Below are positions 8,470 through 17,529 of a stretch of DNA of 64,000 nucleotides, piece after piece (position 1 is the stretch's first letter; each line of letters opens with the position of its first letter). The stretch lies in NCBI RefSeq assembly GCF_023238625.1, contig NZ_CP096670.1, positions 857,501 to 921,500 of the forward strand. Direction: 5' to 3'. Both the position numbers and the translations under genes were made by a program. Below the pieces are notes generated by a model that saw only the letters and a list, made by a program, of their open reading frames with translations, was not told where the DNA came from and searched no databases. The stretch is from Agarivorans sp. TSD2052 (GTDB lineage: Bacteria; Pseudomonadota; Gammaproteobacteria; Enterobacterales; Celerinatantimonadaceae).

Positions 8470-8653
8470 CAAAGAGGGCGTAAAGGCGGCGCTCAAATGA
8501 GGAGAGTCGGTGAACGCCGCCCTTACTAAACTAACTAAAAATAACGATTGATTAAGTGCTTAGCTGTCTTTGTTATAGCAAGGCAAACAATACAAAGAGG
8601 GCGTAAAGGCGGCGCTCAAATGAGGAGAGTCGGCGAGCACCGCCCTTACTAAA
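8470..8653. repeat. two copies of a 61-bp hairpin-forming repeat
   Basis: Copies at 8470-8530 and 8593-8653 differ at only three of 61 bases. Each can fold into a stem of 10 positions with 9 pairs (8485-8494 with 8512-8521, and 8608-8617 with 8635-8644). The mismatch falls at a different position in each copy, so the fold survives the substitutions. Similarity continues weakly for another 25 bases. The first copy starts inside or just after the cupin stop codon. I saw no third copy in the window. From 8654 to 8920 I see nothing else except AT-rich DNA. Confidence 0.75.
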
Positions 8654-8922
8654 AAGAACTATTGATTGAGCACTATTGGGCCAACACGAGTCTGAGCGTT
8701 ATCCCTGTGCAGTTTCCTGATGATTAGCCTGTGAGCAATCAATCCAAGTTTAGTTCAATAGCCTATCTGGTTATTAATGCTATCTTAATATTGTACTACA
8801 ATATGTGATTTGGCTTGCAAATGCAGCCATTGAGCAGAAAAAAGTTGATTTAAGGCTGCTTGTAGTGACTTGATTGGTTAGTCGTAGTTAACTTGATTAT
8901 CGTTTAGCGTCTGCTTTACCTG

Positions 8923-8945
8923 CAAAAAAAGGGCTGACACAGCCT
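8923..8945 (-). terminator. rho-independent terminator of the LacI-type gene
   Basis: On the minus strand GGCTG-TGT-CAGCC is followed by CTTTTTTT. The hairpin begins immediately after the regulator's stop codon. Confidence 0.75.
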
Positions 8946-10004
8946 TTAAGGCAGGGCGTTTTTTATTTGCAGTAGTAGCCGCTCCAACGCTGCTTTGTTA
9001 TAGCTCTGCTCGGTGAACAGCTGAGTACTTTGGCGCTCAATCAATTGCGTTGCTATAGACGCTTTTAAAGGCAGCGAACTGCTTTTATCATCAAACAACA
9101 TGGCTATTGCTCGCTCTGATATAAGTGAAAAATCTTGTTTAATGGTGGTGAGAGGCGGGGAGAAGTAAGCACTGTCGGCACTATCATCAAAGCCTATCAC
9201 TGCCACTTGCTGAGGCACTGTCAACGCATGCTCATGTAGTGCACGCAATACCCCAAGGGCCATCTGATCACTCGCCACCAACACCCCATCAATTTGGGCC
9301 CCGTTACGCAGTGCTTCGCGGGTGAGTTGGTAGCCACTGCTGGCAAGCCAATCGCCTTCTAGTTGGGCCACCACAGTCGCTTTTTGTCGCTCTATTTGGG
9401 CCAACCAACCTTGTAAACGTAATTTGGAAGCGCTGGAATCACTCGGACCGGTAAGCAACAACAACCTGTGTCGTTGCTGCTTAAGCATCAAGCTAGCGGC
9501 ATCACTTGCACCTTGGTAATGCGCTGCACTGACGGAATTAACCTGGCTGTCATCGGGCACATCAATAAATACAAAATGTAAATTGGGAAACAGCTCAACC
9601 AATTGCTCGGCTTCGTTTTTGGTTAGCGGTAGGTTAACGATGATGTATTCGATACGTTGGGATGTTAGCTCGCGTGTGGCACTAACAATTTTGTCGAAGG
9701 CATGCTCATCGACCACTGAGAACGCGGTGCCAAAATCGTGCCGCTGCGCTTGAATACGAATGTTATTGGCGATAAGTGAAATGCCGTGCAGCGATACATC
9801 TAAAGTGATTAAGCCAATGACCTTTGATTTAGCTCCGCTTAATAATTGCGCGCCTTTGTTTGGCACATAACCCAATTGCGCAATGGCAGCGTTGACTTTA
9901 TCTCGGGTATCTTGGGCTACATTGCTGGCACCATTGGTGACGCGAGACACAGTTTGAGTCGATACTCCTGCTAACTCAGCCACTTGTTTGAATGTAACAC
10001 TCAC
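8946..10004 (-). CDS. LacI/GalR family transcription regulator of the alpha-galactoside module
   Basis: Cytoplasmic repressor of 352 residues. The N-terminal LacI helix-turn-helix is textbook (VTFKQVAELAGVSTQTVSRVTNG, then KVNAAIAQLGYVPN as the hinge lead-in). The rest is a periplasmic-binding-protein-like sugar-sensing domain, with LLLLTGPSDSSASKLRLQGW near residue 180 and VLVASDQMALGVLRALHE near 240. It is divergent from the alpha-galactosidase and symporter genes, and the intergenic region holds three matching operators. Its inducer is most likely an alpha-galactoside or galactose, inferred from that neighbourhood. Confidence 0.93.
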   Translation of the reverse strand: MSVTFKQVAELAGVSTQTVSRVTNGASNVAQDTRDKVNAAIAQLGYVPNKGAQLLSGAKSKVIGLITLDVSLHGISLIANNIRIQAQRHDFGTAFSVVDEHAFDKIVSATRELTSQRIEYIIVNLPLTKNEAEQLVELFPNLHFVFIDVPDDSQVNSVSAAHYQGASDAASLMLKQQRHRLLLLTGPSDSSASKLRLQGWLAQIERQKATVVAQLEGDWLASSGYQLTREALRNGAQIDGVLVASDQMALGVLRALHEHALTVPQQVAVIGFDDSADSAYFSPPLTTIKQDFSLISERAIAMLFDDKSSSLPLKASIATQLIERQSTQLFTEQSYNKAALERLLLQIKNALP

Positions 10005-10121
10005 CTTTGAATTCCTTAGCTTTATTGCTCACCTGTCAGCCTCAGGCAGATTGTAACACTGAGATGCTAGGAAATCTTACCCAAGCCGATAAAACGCGAG
10101 TTAGATAAACCTGAAGTAAAG

Positions 10122-10135
10122 TGTTTACGAAAACA
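10122..10135. promoter_or_regulatory. LacI-family operator 1
   Basis: TGTTTACGAAAACA is a 14-bp near-palindrome with the central CG typical of LacI/GalR operators. It lies 118 bp from the regulator's start. Confidence 0.75.
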
Positions 10136-10154
10136 TAGTTAGATCTGGCTCACA

Positions 10155-10168
10155 AGTAAACGTTTACC
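10155..10168. promoter_or_regulatory. LacI-family operator 2
   Basis: Contains the perfect 12-bp palindrome GTAAACGTTTAC (10156-10167), same CG-centred core as operators 1 and 3. It is 33 bp centre to centre from operator 1, close to three helical turns. Confidence 0.75.
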
Positions 10169-10240
10169 TATTTGATCGGTGTCACATTAAAGAAGCGGTA
10201 TGTTAGCGAATTAATACGCGTTAGCGCATATTGCATTCAA

Positions 10241-10254
10241 TGTTTACGCAAACA
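10241..10254. promoter_or_regulatory. LacI-family operator 3 next to the alpha-galactosidase start
   Basis: TGTTTACGCAAACA differs from operator 1 by one base. It ends 13 bases before the ATG at 10268, so a bound repressor would block the gene's 5' leader. Confidence 0.75.
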
Positions 10255-10267
10255 ATTGGATGTTACC

Positions 10268-12370
10268 ATGAACCAGCTGATTCACCTTTGTAGCAAAAAC
10301 TGCAGTTTGATCATTAAGCTAGAACGGGTCCCTGAAATCTTGCATTGGGGCAATAAAATTGAACAGCTAGACGCTGATATTTTACTGTCTACCGAGCGAC
10401 CTATTTCGCAAGCTCGATTAGACGTGGATGTCCCTTTAACGCTATGCCCAGAATTGGGCAGTGGGCACTTTAATGCGCCTGGTATTGAGGGGCACCGTCA
10501 TGGTTTTGATTGGGCGCCAGTTTTTAAGACCACCGATCATTATGCCAGTGATAGTTGCGCGGTGTTTACCCTACGTGACGACGTGGCTAATTTAGAGCTG
10601 AGCATTGAAATAGAGCTGGACTACGACAGCGATGTTGTCAAAAAACGCATCACAGTGACGAATTTAGCGCACACTGAATACTTACTGACAAAGCTTTCAC
10701 CTACCTTACCATTGCCACATCATGCCAACGAATTAATGACCTTTCATGGCCGTTGGAGCCGAGAGTTTCAAACTCATCGCCAGGCCTTTTCTCACGGTGG
10801 TTTCATGCAAGAGAATCGTCGTGGCCGCACTTCCCATGAAAACTTTCCGGGTCTGTTTGCGGGAAGTAAGCACTTTGATCAACAGCATGGCCAAGTGTGG
10901 GGGTTCCATTTGGGGTGGAGTGGCAACCACCAGCTACGTGCTGATGTAAAAAGTGATGGCCGTCGCTTTGTACAGGCGGGTGAGCTATTGCTGGCTGGCG
11001 AAGTTTGCCTCGATTATCTGCAAAGTTATAGCTCTCCGTGGTTGTATGCTTGCTGCAGTAACCGTGGCTTAAACGGTATTTCTGAGCGTTTTCATCGTTA
11101 TGTTCGCGCTAACATTATCCAATTCCCAGAAAATAAACCCCGTCCGGTACATCTAAATACTTGGGAAGGGATCTATTTCGAGCATGACCCTCAATACATC
11201 ATGCAAATGGCTAGCGAAGCGGCTGAAATGGGGGTAGAGCGTTTCATTATTGACGACGGTTGGTTTATTGGCCGAAATGGCGAGCGCAGTGCGCTGGGCG
11301 ATTGGTATCTTGATGAGAAAAAATACCCTAACGGTTTAGAACCGGTGATTGAACATGTCAACCGACAGGGCATGGAATTTGGCTTGTGGGTTGAGCCAGA
11401 AATGATCAGTAAAGATTCTATCCTGTTTCGTGAACACCCTGACTGGGTATTAGAGTTAAGCGGCTACCATCAGCCCTCAGGGCGCTGGCAGTACGTACTT
11501 AACCTGCAAAATCAAGCCTGTTTCAATTACTTATTTGAGCGTTTAAGTGAATTATTAACTCGCTACAACATCGCCTACCTGAAGTGGGATATGAATCGTG
11601 AATTGGTGCAACCTGGCCATAATGGTCGCCCTGCGGTAAACGGTCAAACCACCGCCTTATATGCGCTATTGGATAAGCTAATAGAGGCTCACCCAAGGGT
11701 AGAGATTGAATCTTGTTCATCGGGTGGTGGTCGTATCGATTTTGAAATCCTCAAGCGTACGCACCGTTTTTGGGCCTCAGATTGTAATGATGCTTTAGAG
11801 CGCCAAACCATTCAGCGGGGGATGAGCTATTTCTTCCCTCCTGAAGTGATGGGCGCGCACATTGGCCCAGATGAAAGTCATACCACGCGCCGTTGTCACC
11901 ATATTAACCTACGCGGAATGACTGCATTAAGCGGCCATATGGGAGTAGAACTTGACCCTGTCAACGTGGATGCAGAAGAGAAAAAAGCGTTTGCCCATTA
12001 CATTGCATTGCATAAACAATACCGTCAGTTACTGCATAGTGGCCGCAGCTTCCGTTTAGATGCTTCTGATCATCGCCAGCATATTAGTGGGGTGCAAAGT
12101 GACGACGAAATGCTGATTACAGTATGTCAATTAACCATGCCTGATTATGCCCTACCAGCACCGCTACGAGTGAGTTGTGTAGATGAAAAGGCCAATTACC
12201 AAGTCAAATTGGTAGAGATGCCTGACACTAGTTTCCAACTCATGAAGCAGCGCCCTAGTTGGCTAGATAAAACCCTCACTTTAAGCGGCGATAACCTGCG
12301 AGAGATAGGCTTAACTTTGCCGATTTTAGACCCCGAATCAGCGCTGATGCTGCATCTAAAAAGAATTTAG
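10268..12370 (+). CDS. GH36 alpha-galactosidase
   Basis: Hydrolyses terminal alpha-1,6-linked galactose from raffinose-type sugars. The product has 700 residues, usual for bacterial GH36, and no signal peptide, so it acts in the cytoplasm on imported sugar. Visible are the family lines HGRWSREFQTHR near 160, FIIDDGWF near 329, the nucleophile Asp near 441 in LKWDMNRE, CSSGGGRID near 481, and the acid/base Asp near 505 in FWASDCNDALERQ. I start at the ATG at 10268. A longer reading from a TTG at 10172 would translate through an operator and has no family similarity. It is followed after 63 bases by a sodium symporter, so uptake and cleavage are co-expressed. Confidence 0.95.
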   Translation: MNQLIHLCSKNCSLIIKLERVPEILHWGNKIEQLDADILLSTERPISQARLDVDVPLTLCPELGSGHFNAPGIEGHRHGFDWAPVFKTTDHYASDSCAVFTLRDDVANLELSIEIELDYDSDVVKKRITVTNLAHTEYLLTKLSPTLPLPHHANELMTFHGRWSREFQTHRQAFSHGGFMQENRRGRTSHENFPGLFAGSKHFDQQHGQVWGFHLGWSGNHQLRADVKSDGRRFVQAGELLLAGEVCLDYLQSYSSPWLYACCSNRGLNGISERFHRYVRANIIQFPENKPRPVHLNTWEGIYFEHDPQYIMQMASEAAEMGVERFIIDDGWFIGRNGERSALGDWYLDEKKYPNGLEPVIEHVNRQGMEFGLWVEPEMISKDSILFREHPDWVLELSGYHQPSGRWQYVLNLQNQACFNYLFERLSELLTRYNIAYLKWDMNRELVQPGHNGRPAVNGQTTALYALLDKLIEAHPRVEIESCSSGGGRIDFEILKRTHRFWASDCNDALERQTIQRGMSYFFPPEVMGAHIGPDESHTTRRCHHINLRGMTALSGHMGVELDPVNVDAEEKKAFAHYIALHKQYRQLLHSGRSFRLDASDHRQHISGVQSDDEMLITVCQLTMPDYALPAPLRVSCVDEKANYQVKLVEMPDTSFQLMKQRPSWLDKTLTLSGDNLREIGLTLPILDPESALMLHLKRI

Positions 12371-12433
12371 CAATATTTGTTTCAATCGAGTGGCCAGTGA
12401 TCGCTGCTCGCCAACCAAAATGAAGGATTAATT

Positions 12434-14137
12434 ATGTCTATAACAGTGTTCTTATCGTTCTTGCTGTTTACTGGCTTTGTTGGGGTATTTACCTACAACA
12501 AGGTGAAAAAAAACAAGCATGACTCGCAAGATGGCTACTTTCTGGGAGGCCGCAGTTTAACCGGTGGCTTAATAGCTAGCTCGCTGATCTTAACTAACCT
12601 TAGTGCCACCAGTTTTGTTGGCATGAGCGCACAGGCTTACACCCACAACATGAGTGTAATGGGCTGGGAAGTTGCCTCGGGGGTTACCTTGGTGATCATC
12701 GCGCTATTGTTGGTGCCGCGTTACTTAAAGCAGGGCATTACTACCATTCCTGACTTCTTAGAAAGTCGCTATGATCTGTCAGTGAAAAAGTTTGTCACCC
12801 TGCTGTTCTTATGCCAATACGTCATTAACATCTTACCTACCACCTTATATGCAGGTGCCGTGGTATTAGGTGAAATCTTCGACGTTCAAGGCTTGTTAGG
12901 TGTGTCTGAATTTACCGCCATTGCCATTATTTCGGCCACCATTGGTATTTTAGGTTTCTTCTATGCAATTTATGGTGGCTTAAAAGCCGTCGTCATCGCC
13001 GATACCATTAATGGTGTAGGTCTTATTATTGGCGGTTTGATGATTCCGGTATTTGGCTTAATGGTATTAGGTGGCGGCAGCTTTGGCGACGGTTTACAGC
13101 AAATCATTACGGTTGCCCCAGAGAAGCTACAGTCTGTAGGTACATCAACGGATCCACTGCCATTCTCAACCCTGTTTACCGGTCTATTACTGGTTAATTT
13201 ATATTACTGGGGAACCGATCAATCTATTATCCAGCGTGCTTTAGGTGCTAAAAACTTAAAAGAAGGGCAAAAAGGGGTGATTTTGGCCGGTGCAATTAAG
13301 GTTATTTCACCACTATTTTTGATTATTCCGGGAATTATTGCTTTCCACATGTTTGGTGCCGATGCGGGCAACCCAGATACCATGTATACCCGTTTGGTAA
13401 ACGAAGTATTACCTAAGCCTCTGGTTGGTTTTTTTGTAGCAGTAATGTTTGGCGCCATTCTTAGTACCTTTAATGGGGTGTTAAATAGTTCGACTACCTT
13501 ATTTGCTCTAAACGTATATAAGCCCTTATTTGGCGAAGGAAAAACAGACCAAGAGTTAGTAGCAAAAGGCCGCATATTTGGCGTATTGATTGCGATTATC
13601 GCAGTGTGTATCGCACCGTTCATTATGTTTGCGCCTGAAGGCTTATTTCAATACTTACAAATGGTTGCGGGCTTCTTTAGTGTGCCTATCTTCACCATTG
13701 TATTTGTTGGTTACATTTCTAAACGAGTGCCTGCAATTGCCGCTAAAGTGTCTTTGGTTGTGTTTGTGTCATCTTATGCAGCGATGCAACTGGTATTTGA
13801 AACGCCATTGCACTTCTTGCATCAACTCGCCATTTTGTTTGTCGTATGTACCCTCTTAATGTTTGTTATTGGCGCACTTAAACCGCGTGAAAGCGACTAC
13901 GTTATGCCGATTAACCAGAGCATGGATGTGACGCCTTGGGAATTCCGTTTTGAAGCCTCAGCCGTGGTTTTATATATGGTGCTAGGCGCGTTCATCGTAT
14001 TCTCTGATGTAGGTCTAATGTCTGACGACCCAACAATCATGCAAACCTACGGTTTCTGTGGAGTGATTATGTTGGTGGGTATCTTCTTTAGACATATCAA
14101 GCGCAATAAACTCAATAGCGCAGCAGAAGTGAGTTAA
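12434..14137 (+). CDS. sodium:solute symporter (SSS/SLC5 family), probable galactoside importer
   Basis: Inner-membrane sodium-coupled importer, 567 residues, about 14 membrane helices. Typical SSS features are the N-terminal line DGYFLGGRSLTGGLIASSLILTNLSATSFVGMS, IPDFLESRYDLSVKKF near 115 and YWGTDQSIIQRALGAKN near 258. The family matches SglT-type sugar symporters. It is preceded by AAGGATT and lies directly after the GH36 gene, ending in a strong terminator, so the two form a dicistronic unit under the divergent LacI regulator. An alpha-galactoside such as melibiose or raffinose is the inferred substrate. Confidence 0.9.
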   Translation: MSITVFLSFLLFTGFVGVFTYNKVKKNKHDSQDGYFLGGRSLTGGLIASSLILTNLSATSFVGMSAQAYTHNMSVMGWEVASGVTLVIIALLLVPRYLKQGITTIPDFLESRYDLSVKKFVTLLFLCQYVINILPTTLYAGAVVLGEIFDVQGLLGVSEFTAIAIISATIGILGFFYAIYGGLKAVVIADTINGVGLIIGGLMIPVFGLMVLGGGSFGDGLQQIITVAPEKLQSVGTSTDPLPFSTLFTGLLLVNLYYWGTDQSIIQRALGAKNLKEGQKGVILAGAIKVISPLFLIIPGIIAFHMFGADAGNPDTMYTRLVNEVLPKPLVGFFVAVMFGAILSTFNGVLNSSTTLFALNVYKPLFGEGKTDQELVAKGRIFGVLIAIIAVCIAPFIMFAPEGLFQYLQMVAGFFSVPIFTIVFVGYISKRVPAIAAKVSLVVFVSSYAAMQLVFETPLHFLHQLAILFVVCTLLMFVIGALKPRESDYVMPINQSMDVTPWEFRFEASAVVLYMVLGAFIVFSDVGLMSDDPTIMQTYGFCGVIMLVGIFFRHIKRNKLNSAAEVS

Positions 14138-14152
14138 GTTTTACTCTGCATG

Positions 14153-14185
14153 TAAAAAGCCCAAACATTTGTTTGGGCTTTTTTA
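14153..14185 (+). terminator. rho-independent terminator of the galactoside operon
   Basis: A stem of AAAAAGCCCAAAC with GTTTGGGCTTTTT around a 4-base loop starts 16 bases after the symporter stop codon. It is symmetrical with A- and T-runs and may also serve the convergent LytTR operon. Confidence 0.9.
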
Positions 14186-14223
14186 TTTGGGTAAGGGGAT
14201 GTTAGGCTGAAAATAGTGTTGCG

Positions 14224-14973
14224 CTACATCGCCTTAAACAAGTGGTTGGCGCTGCGGCTTACCGGATATTCACTGCCATCTACCAGGGCAACCGTTAGCT
14301 TACCTAGCATGTTTTTGTTAACGCGTTTTATCGCATTCACCCTTACCAGAGTCGAGCGATGGATCTGCCAAAATTGCCCGGGTTGAATTTGCCCAAGTAG
14401 CTCTTTTAATGGTGTGCGAATAACATAATCACCTTGTTGGCTACGTACCGTGGTGTATTTATCTTCGGCGACAAACGCGAGTACACAGTCTATTGCTATC
14501 AACTCAACTGATTCACCCTTACTGGCTCGGATCCACTGTAAGTATTGTGGTTTATCGTCTAGGGCTTTCACTAGTAATTCTAGGTCGTAATCTTGGCCAA
14601 CGGTGGCGTGTGTTTGCTGCTGTTGAATTCGCTGACAAGTGCGCAGTAAGCGTTGCTCATCAATGGGTTTAAGCAGGTAGTCGATGGCTTGCTGTTCAAA
14701 GGCTTGAATGGCGTATTCGTCAAAGGCCGTGGTGAATACGATGTGCGGCGGCTGCGCGAGTTGATTAAGTTTTTGCGCGACTTCTATGCCACTCATGCCG
14801 GGCATGCGAATATCTAAAAACACCAGCTCGGCGCCAAGTTGTTCCACCGCAACTAAGGCACTGGGTCCATCACCGGCTTTGTCTACGATTTCTAGCTCTG
14901 GCCAACATTCGGCTAGCATTTTGTCTAAATGAAAGCGCAGTAGTGGTTCGTCATCAACAATTATTGCTCGCAT
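14224..14973 (-). CDS. LytTR-type response regulator
   Basis: Cytoplasmic response regulator of 249 residues. The receiver domain spans about 1-115, with acidic pair VDDEP at 7-8, phospho-acceptor Asp54 in FLDIRMPG and the Lys of LLKPIDEQ near 104. The C-terminal LytTR DNA-binding domain (about 145-248) contains LLGQIQPGQFWQIHRSTLVRVNAI. Its start overlaps the histidine kinase gene by 13 bases. It is the last gene of a three-gene operon with the kinase and an outer-membrane barrel protein. Likely targets include the operon's own upstream region, which carries repeated AGTTCAC elements. Confidence 0.93.
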   Translation of the reverse strand: MRAIIVDDEPLLRFHLDKMLAECWPELEIVDKAGDGPSALVAVEQLGAELVFLDIRMPGMSGIEVAQKLNQLAQPPHIVFTTAFDEYAIQAFEQQAIDYLLKPIDEQRLLRTCQRIQQQQTHATVGQDYDLELLVKALDDKPQYLQWIRASKGESVELIAIDCVLAFVAEDKYTTVRSQQGDYVIRTPLKELLGQIQPGQFWQIHRSTLVRVNAIKRVNKNMLGKLTVALVDGSEYPVSRSANHLFKAM

Positions 14974-15983
14974 GGAAACTCCAGTTTCGCCAAGGTGCCA
15001 CCATTGGCTTGCGCGGTGATATGCAGGCTAGCGTTGTCGGGGTAAAGGCTGGCTAATCGCTTTCTAATGTTCGCTAAAGCCATGCCATTGCCTTGGCTAG
15101 GTGCTTGATTAAATCCCATCCCGTTATCAACGATAGCTATTTGCCAGCGCTGGTTTTGCATCGCAATCTGCACGTTGACTTCGCCACCGTCAGTTTTAGG
15201 CTCTATGCCATGAAAAACGGCATTTTCTACCAAGGGTTGTAATAACATTGGCGGCAATTGCTGATGATTTAGCTCTGGCTGGGCGATATCAATTTTAAAT
15301 TGTAAGCGCTCGCCTAAACGAATTTGTTGAATTGACAGATAGGCACTAATACCTGCTACTTCGTCTTCCAAGCGAATACTTTCTTGGCGGCTTTTCTTGA
15401 GAGTAACCCTAAGTAGCTCGGTAAACTTATCTAGCAATACTTCTGCTTGTTTAGGGTCTACGGCTATTAGTGCTTTTAAATTAGCTAAAGTATTAAATAA
15501 AAAGTGTGGTTCTATTTGGCTTTGCAATAGCTGTAACTGGCTGTAGGTAAGTGCTTGCTCCGCCTTTAGCTTTTCTAATTCGGCTTGCTGTAGTGCAGAG
15601 GCCATTTCCAAACTATGTTCACGGCTAAAAAAGTAATAGTAAATGGCGCTACAAAATACTAAACCAATTATTACTACTTTAAGCATTAGCGACCAGTCAA
15701 AATCATCGTAATAAGGACTAATCCAATACCAAGTATGGGCGCTACCTATGCTAAGCGTGATGGGGGCGCTAACCACAAAGGTTCCAAAATTACCTAGTTT
15801 GGGAAACCACACATTAATAAGCATGCTGGTTACTGTACCTACGGTACCAAAACCGAGTGCGATAATATAATGCATCCAATAGGGGCCGCCCCATATAGCA
15901 TTAGTGACATAGGCTATAGCAAAGGAAAATAATGCGCATATGACGAGCGAGCGCCATAGCGACTTAAAACATGGTGTGTTCAA
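14961..15983 (-). CDS. LytS-like sensor histidine kinase
   Basis: Inner-membrane kinase of the LytS/YehU class, 340 residues. Three or four N-terminal membrane helices (about 12-30, 38-58, 68-88, 98-118) are followed by a short coiled coil (MASALQQAELEKLKAEQAL). The His_kinase domain has the phospho-accepting His160 in QSQIEPHFLFNTLANL, and the HATPase domain has PMLLQPLVENAVFHG and VDNGMGFNQ. No large periplasmic sensor loop is present, so it may sense membrane state or a partner protein. Its start overlaps the barrel gene by 4 bases, which hints that the barrel protein and the kinase act in one signalling route. Confidence 0.92.
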   Translation of the reverse strand: MNTPCFKSLWRSLVICALFSFAIAYVTNAIWGGPYWMHYIIALGFGTVGTVTSMLINVWFPKLGNFGTFVVSAPITLSIGSAHTWYWISPYYDDFDWSLMLKVVIIGLVFCSAIYYYFFSREHSLEMASALQQAELEKLKAEQALTYSQLQLLQSQIEPHFLFNTLANLKALIAVDPKQAEVLLDKFTELLRVTLKKSRQESIRLEDEVAGISAYLSIQQIRLGERLQFKIDIAQPELNHQQLPPMLLQPLVENAVFHGIEPKTDGGEVNVQIAMQNQRWQIAIVDNGMGFNQAPSQGNGMALANIRKRLASLYPDNASLHITAQANGGTLAKLEFPCEQ

Positions 15984-17161
15984 AAGTGCCCCTCAAGTTT
16001 TACTAAGCCAACGGTGCGTTCTGGTAGTCGTTGATAAACTGCATCGCTAGCCCCTCCAAGATAACGCAGTCGAGCGCCTATCGTCCATCCTTGGCTAAAT
16101 TCATAATCTAGCCTTGCTGTAGCGATCACGCCGCCATCTTCTGGCGCCAGCATTAAATCAAAGGCTGGTTGCCAATCTTCAATGTCGCGATGCCAGTGAA
16201 CCATTAGGTTATGCTGCAGCAGGTTTTGGCCATTAAACACCGCGCCTTGTGAAAAACGTAAATCGGCGGCACTACCTCCTTGTTGCAACAAATACTGGCT
16301 GATATCGGTAACCGCTTGCCACTGTTGCTGGCTTAAGGCTCGATTATCAAACCAGTATTCAATAATGATATTGTGGCCAGCTAAGCTGGCCCAAGTCATG
16401 CCTAATAATGCTTGAAAACCATCTTGGAACTGTTGCTCACTGACAGGGGCTATTTGGCCAATATTGCTATAAGTTAGCTGGCTAACATAGCGTTGGTAAT
16501 GCTGTTGATAACGGCTTTCGGCATGTACTTCCCAGGCATCGCCAAAGGTGGTTACCCACGAGCCTCCTAGGTTAAGCGCACGTTTGTTATCGTAATAAGC
16601 CAGACCTTGCCATTCGCTATCATCGCTTAATTGGTACCAACGCATGCCAATACCGCGCTGCTGTAATCCTTCTGTGTCAGTGGCGATATATGAGTCGCTA
16701 TAAAACAGAGAATATTCGCTATAACCACTAAATTGGCTAATGCTGACAACTCCCACGCCTTCTTCCACCTGAATCGCTACCGGGTTGCGACGGTAAGGAA
16801 GAAACATGTCTAAAGGGCGAAAACCATAACTTACGCCTAAGTCTATGCGTTGTTTTCCTACCAGCAAATCACGTTCGGCTAGCTCGGTTTTCCAGAATAG
16901 CTCGGCCACAATCAAGTCATGCTGATTATCTTGCTTTTGTTTGGCTTGGCTTAAAGCAACTAGCTGCCCTTGTACATTGCCATATTGAGGAAACCAGCGC
17001 AGAGCTGCATCGCCAAACCATTGGTCTTCACTGTCGAATGCCGGGCTACTTGAAGCGCTAGCAAAACCGCTATCTAGTTCCAAATGCCATTGCTGCTGCC
17101 AAGCTGCTTGGCTAAAAGTATTGGTAAACAATAGCAGCCAAATAAAACGAAATTGAGCCAA
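15980..17161 (-). CDS. probable outer-membrane beta-barrel protein of a LytTR operon
   Basis: I do not recognise a named family. The 393-residue product has a signal peptide (about 1-19, ending SQAA) and alternating amphipathic strands throughout, such as QWHLELDSGFASA, YSLFYSDSYIAT, NIIIEYWFDNRAL and GWTIGARLRYLGGA. It ends with the outer-membrane insertion signature VGLVKLEGHF, with a C-terminal Phe. This points to a porin-like barrel of about 16 strands. It is the first gene of the operon, overlapping the kinase by ATGA. Either it supplies a substrate or envelope signal to the kinase, or it is the output of the system. Confidence 0.7.
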   Translation of the reverse strand: MAQFRFIWLLLFTNTFSQAAWQQQWHLELDSGFASASSSPAFDSEDQWFGDAALRWFPQYGNVQGQLVALSQAKQKQDNQHDLIVAELFWKTELAERDLLVGKQRIDLGVSYGFRPLDMFLPYRRNPVAIQVEEGVGVVSISQFSGYSEYSLFYSDSYIATDTEGLQQRGIGMRWYQLSDDSEWQGLAYYDNKRALNLGGSWVTTFGDAWEVHAESRYQQHYQRYVSQLTYSNIGQIAPVSEQQFQDGFQALLGMTWASLAGHNIIIEYWFDNRALSQQQWQAVTDISQYLLQQGGSAADLRFSQGAVFNGQNLLQHNLMVHWHRDIEDWQPAFDLMLAPEDGGVIATARLDYEFSQGWTIGARLRYLGGASDAVYQRLPERTVGLVKLEGHF

Positions 17162-17321
17162 AAGTTTTCCTAGTTAAATCGTGTCCTTTGAGCATTAGCT
17201 TATGAGAGTGGCTAAGGGAACTGATTTGAATGCGATAAACGGTTAGTTAAGTTGATAAAGTGTTTTAAGCAGGGATAAGTGGTAAGGGAATTATTGAGGT
17301 TTTATATGGGTTAGTTGGAAT

Positions 17322-17348
17322 GTGAACTGTGAACTGTTTGGGTGAACT
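17322..17348 (-). promoter_or_regulatory. triple AGTTCAC motif upstream of the barrel/LytTR operon
   Basis: On the minus strand the heptamer AGTTCAC occurs three times: 17348-17342, 17335-17329 and 17328-17322. Two copies are preceded by AC, giving ACAGTTC, which resembles the ACAGTT core of AgrA-type LytTR sites. The outer copies begin 20 bases apart, about two helical turns. It lies about 160 bases before the operon start. The remaining 17162-17529 interval shows no gene. Confidence 0.4.
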
Positions 17349-17529
17349 AAATAGGTTTTGCCCCGAAATAAGTTAAGGCTTGGTTTGTGATTTTAAATGA
17401 TTACTCGTTATGTCATGAAAAAACTAATTAATGACAAGCAGTAGAATGTCCGCCTTGTTCAGTATTTCGGCAGTAACTGCTGAGCAGAAAGGTATGTCTT
17501 TATGCGGTCATACTCTCTCCGGTGGGTGC

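Noticed and set aside
8470-8653. CRISPR-like repeat pair
   Set aside because: Only two 61-bp copies with a single 62-bp gap, no further units and no cas genes.
10172-10267. Longer N-terminus of the alpha-galactosidase from a TTG codon
   Set aside because: It would translate through operator 3 and adds sequence unlike GH36 proteins; the ATG at 10268 fits the family.
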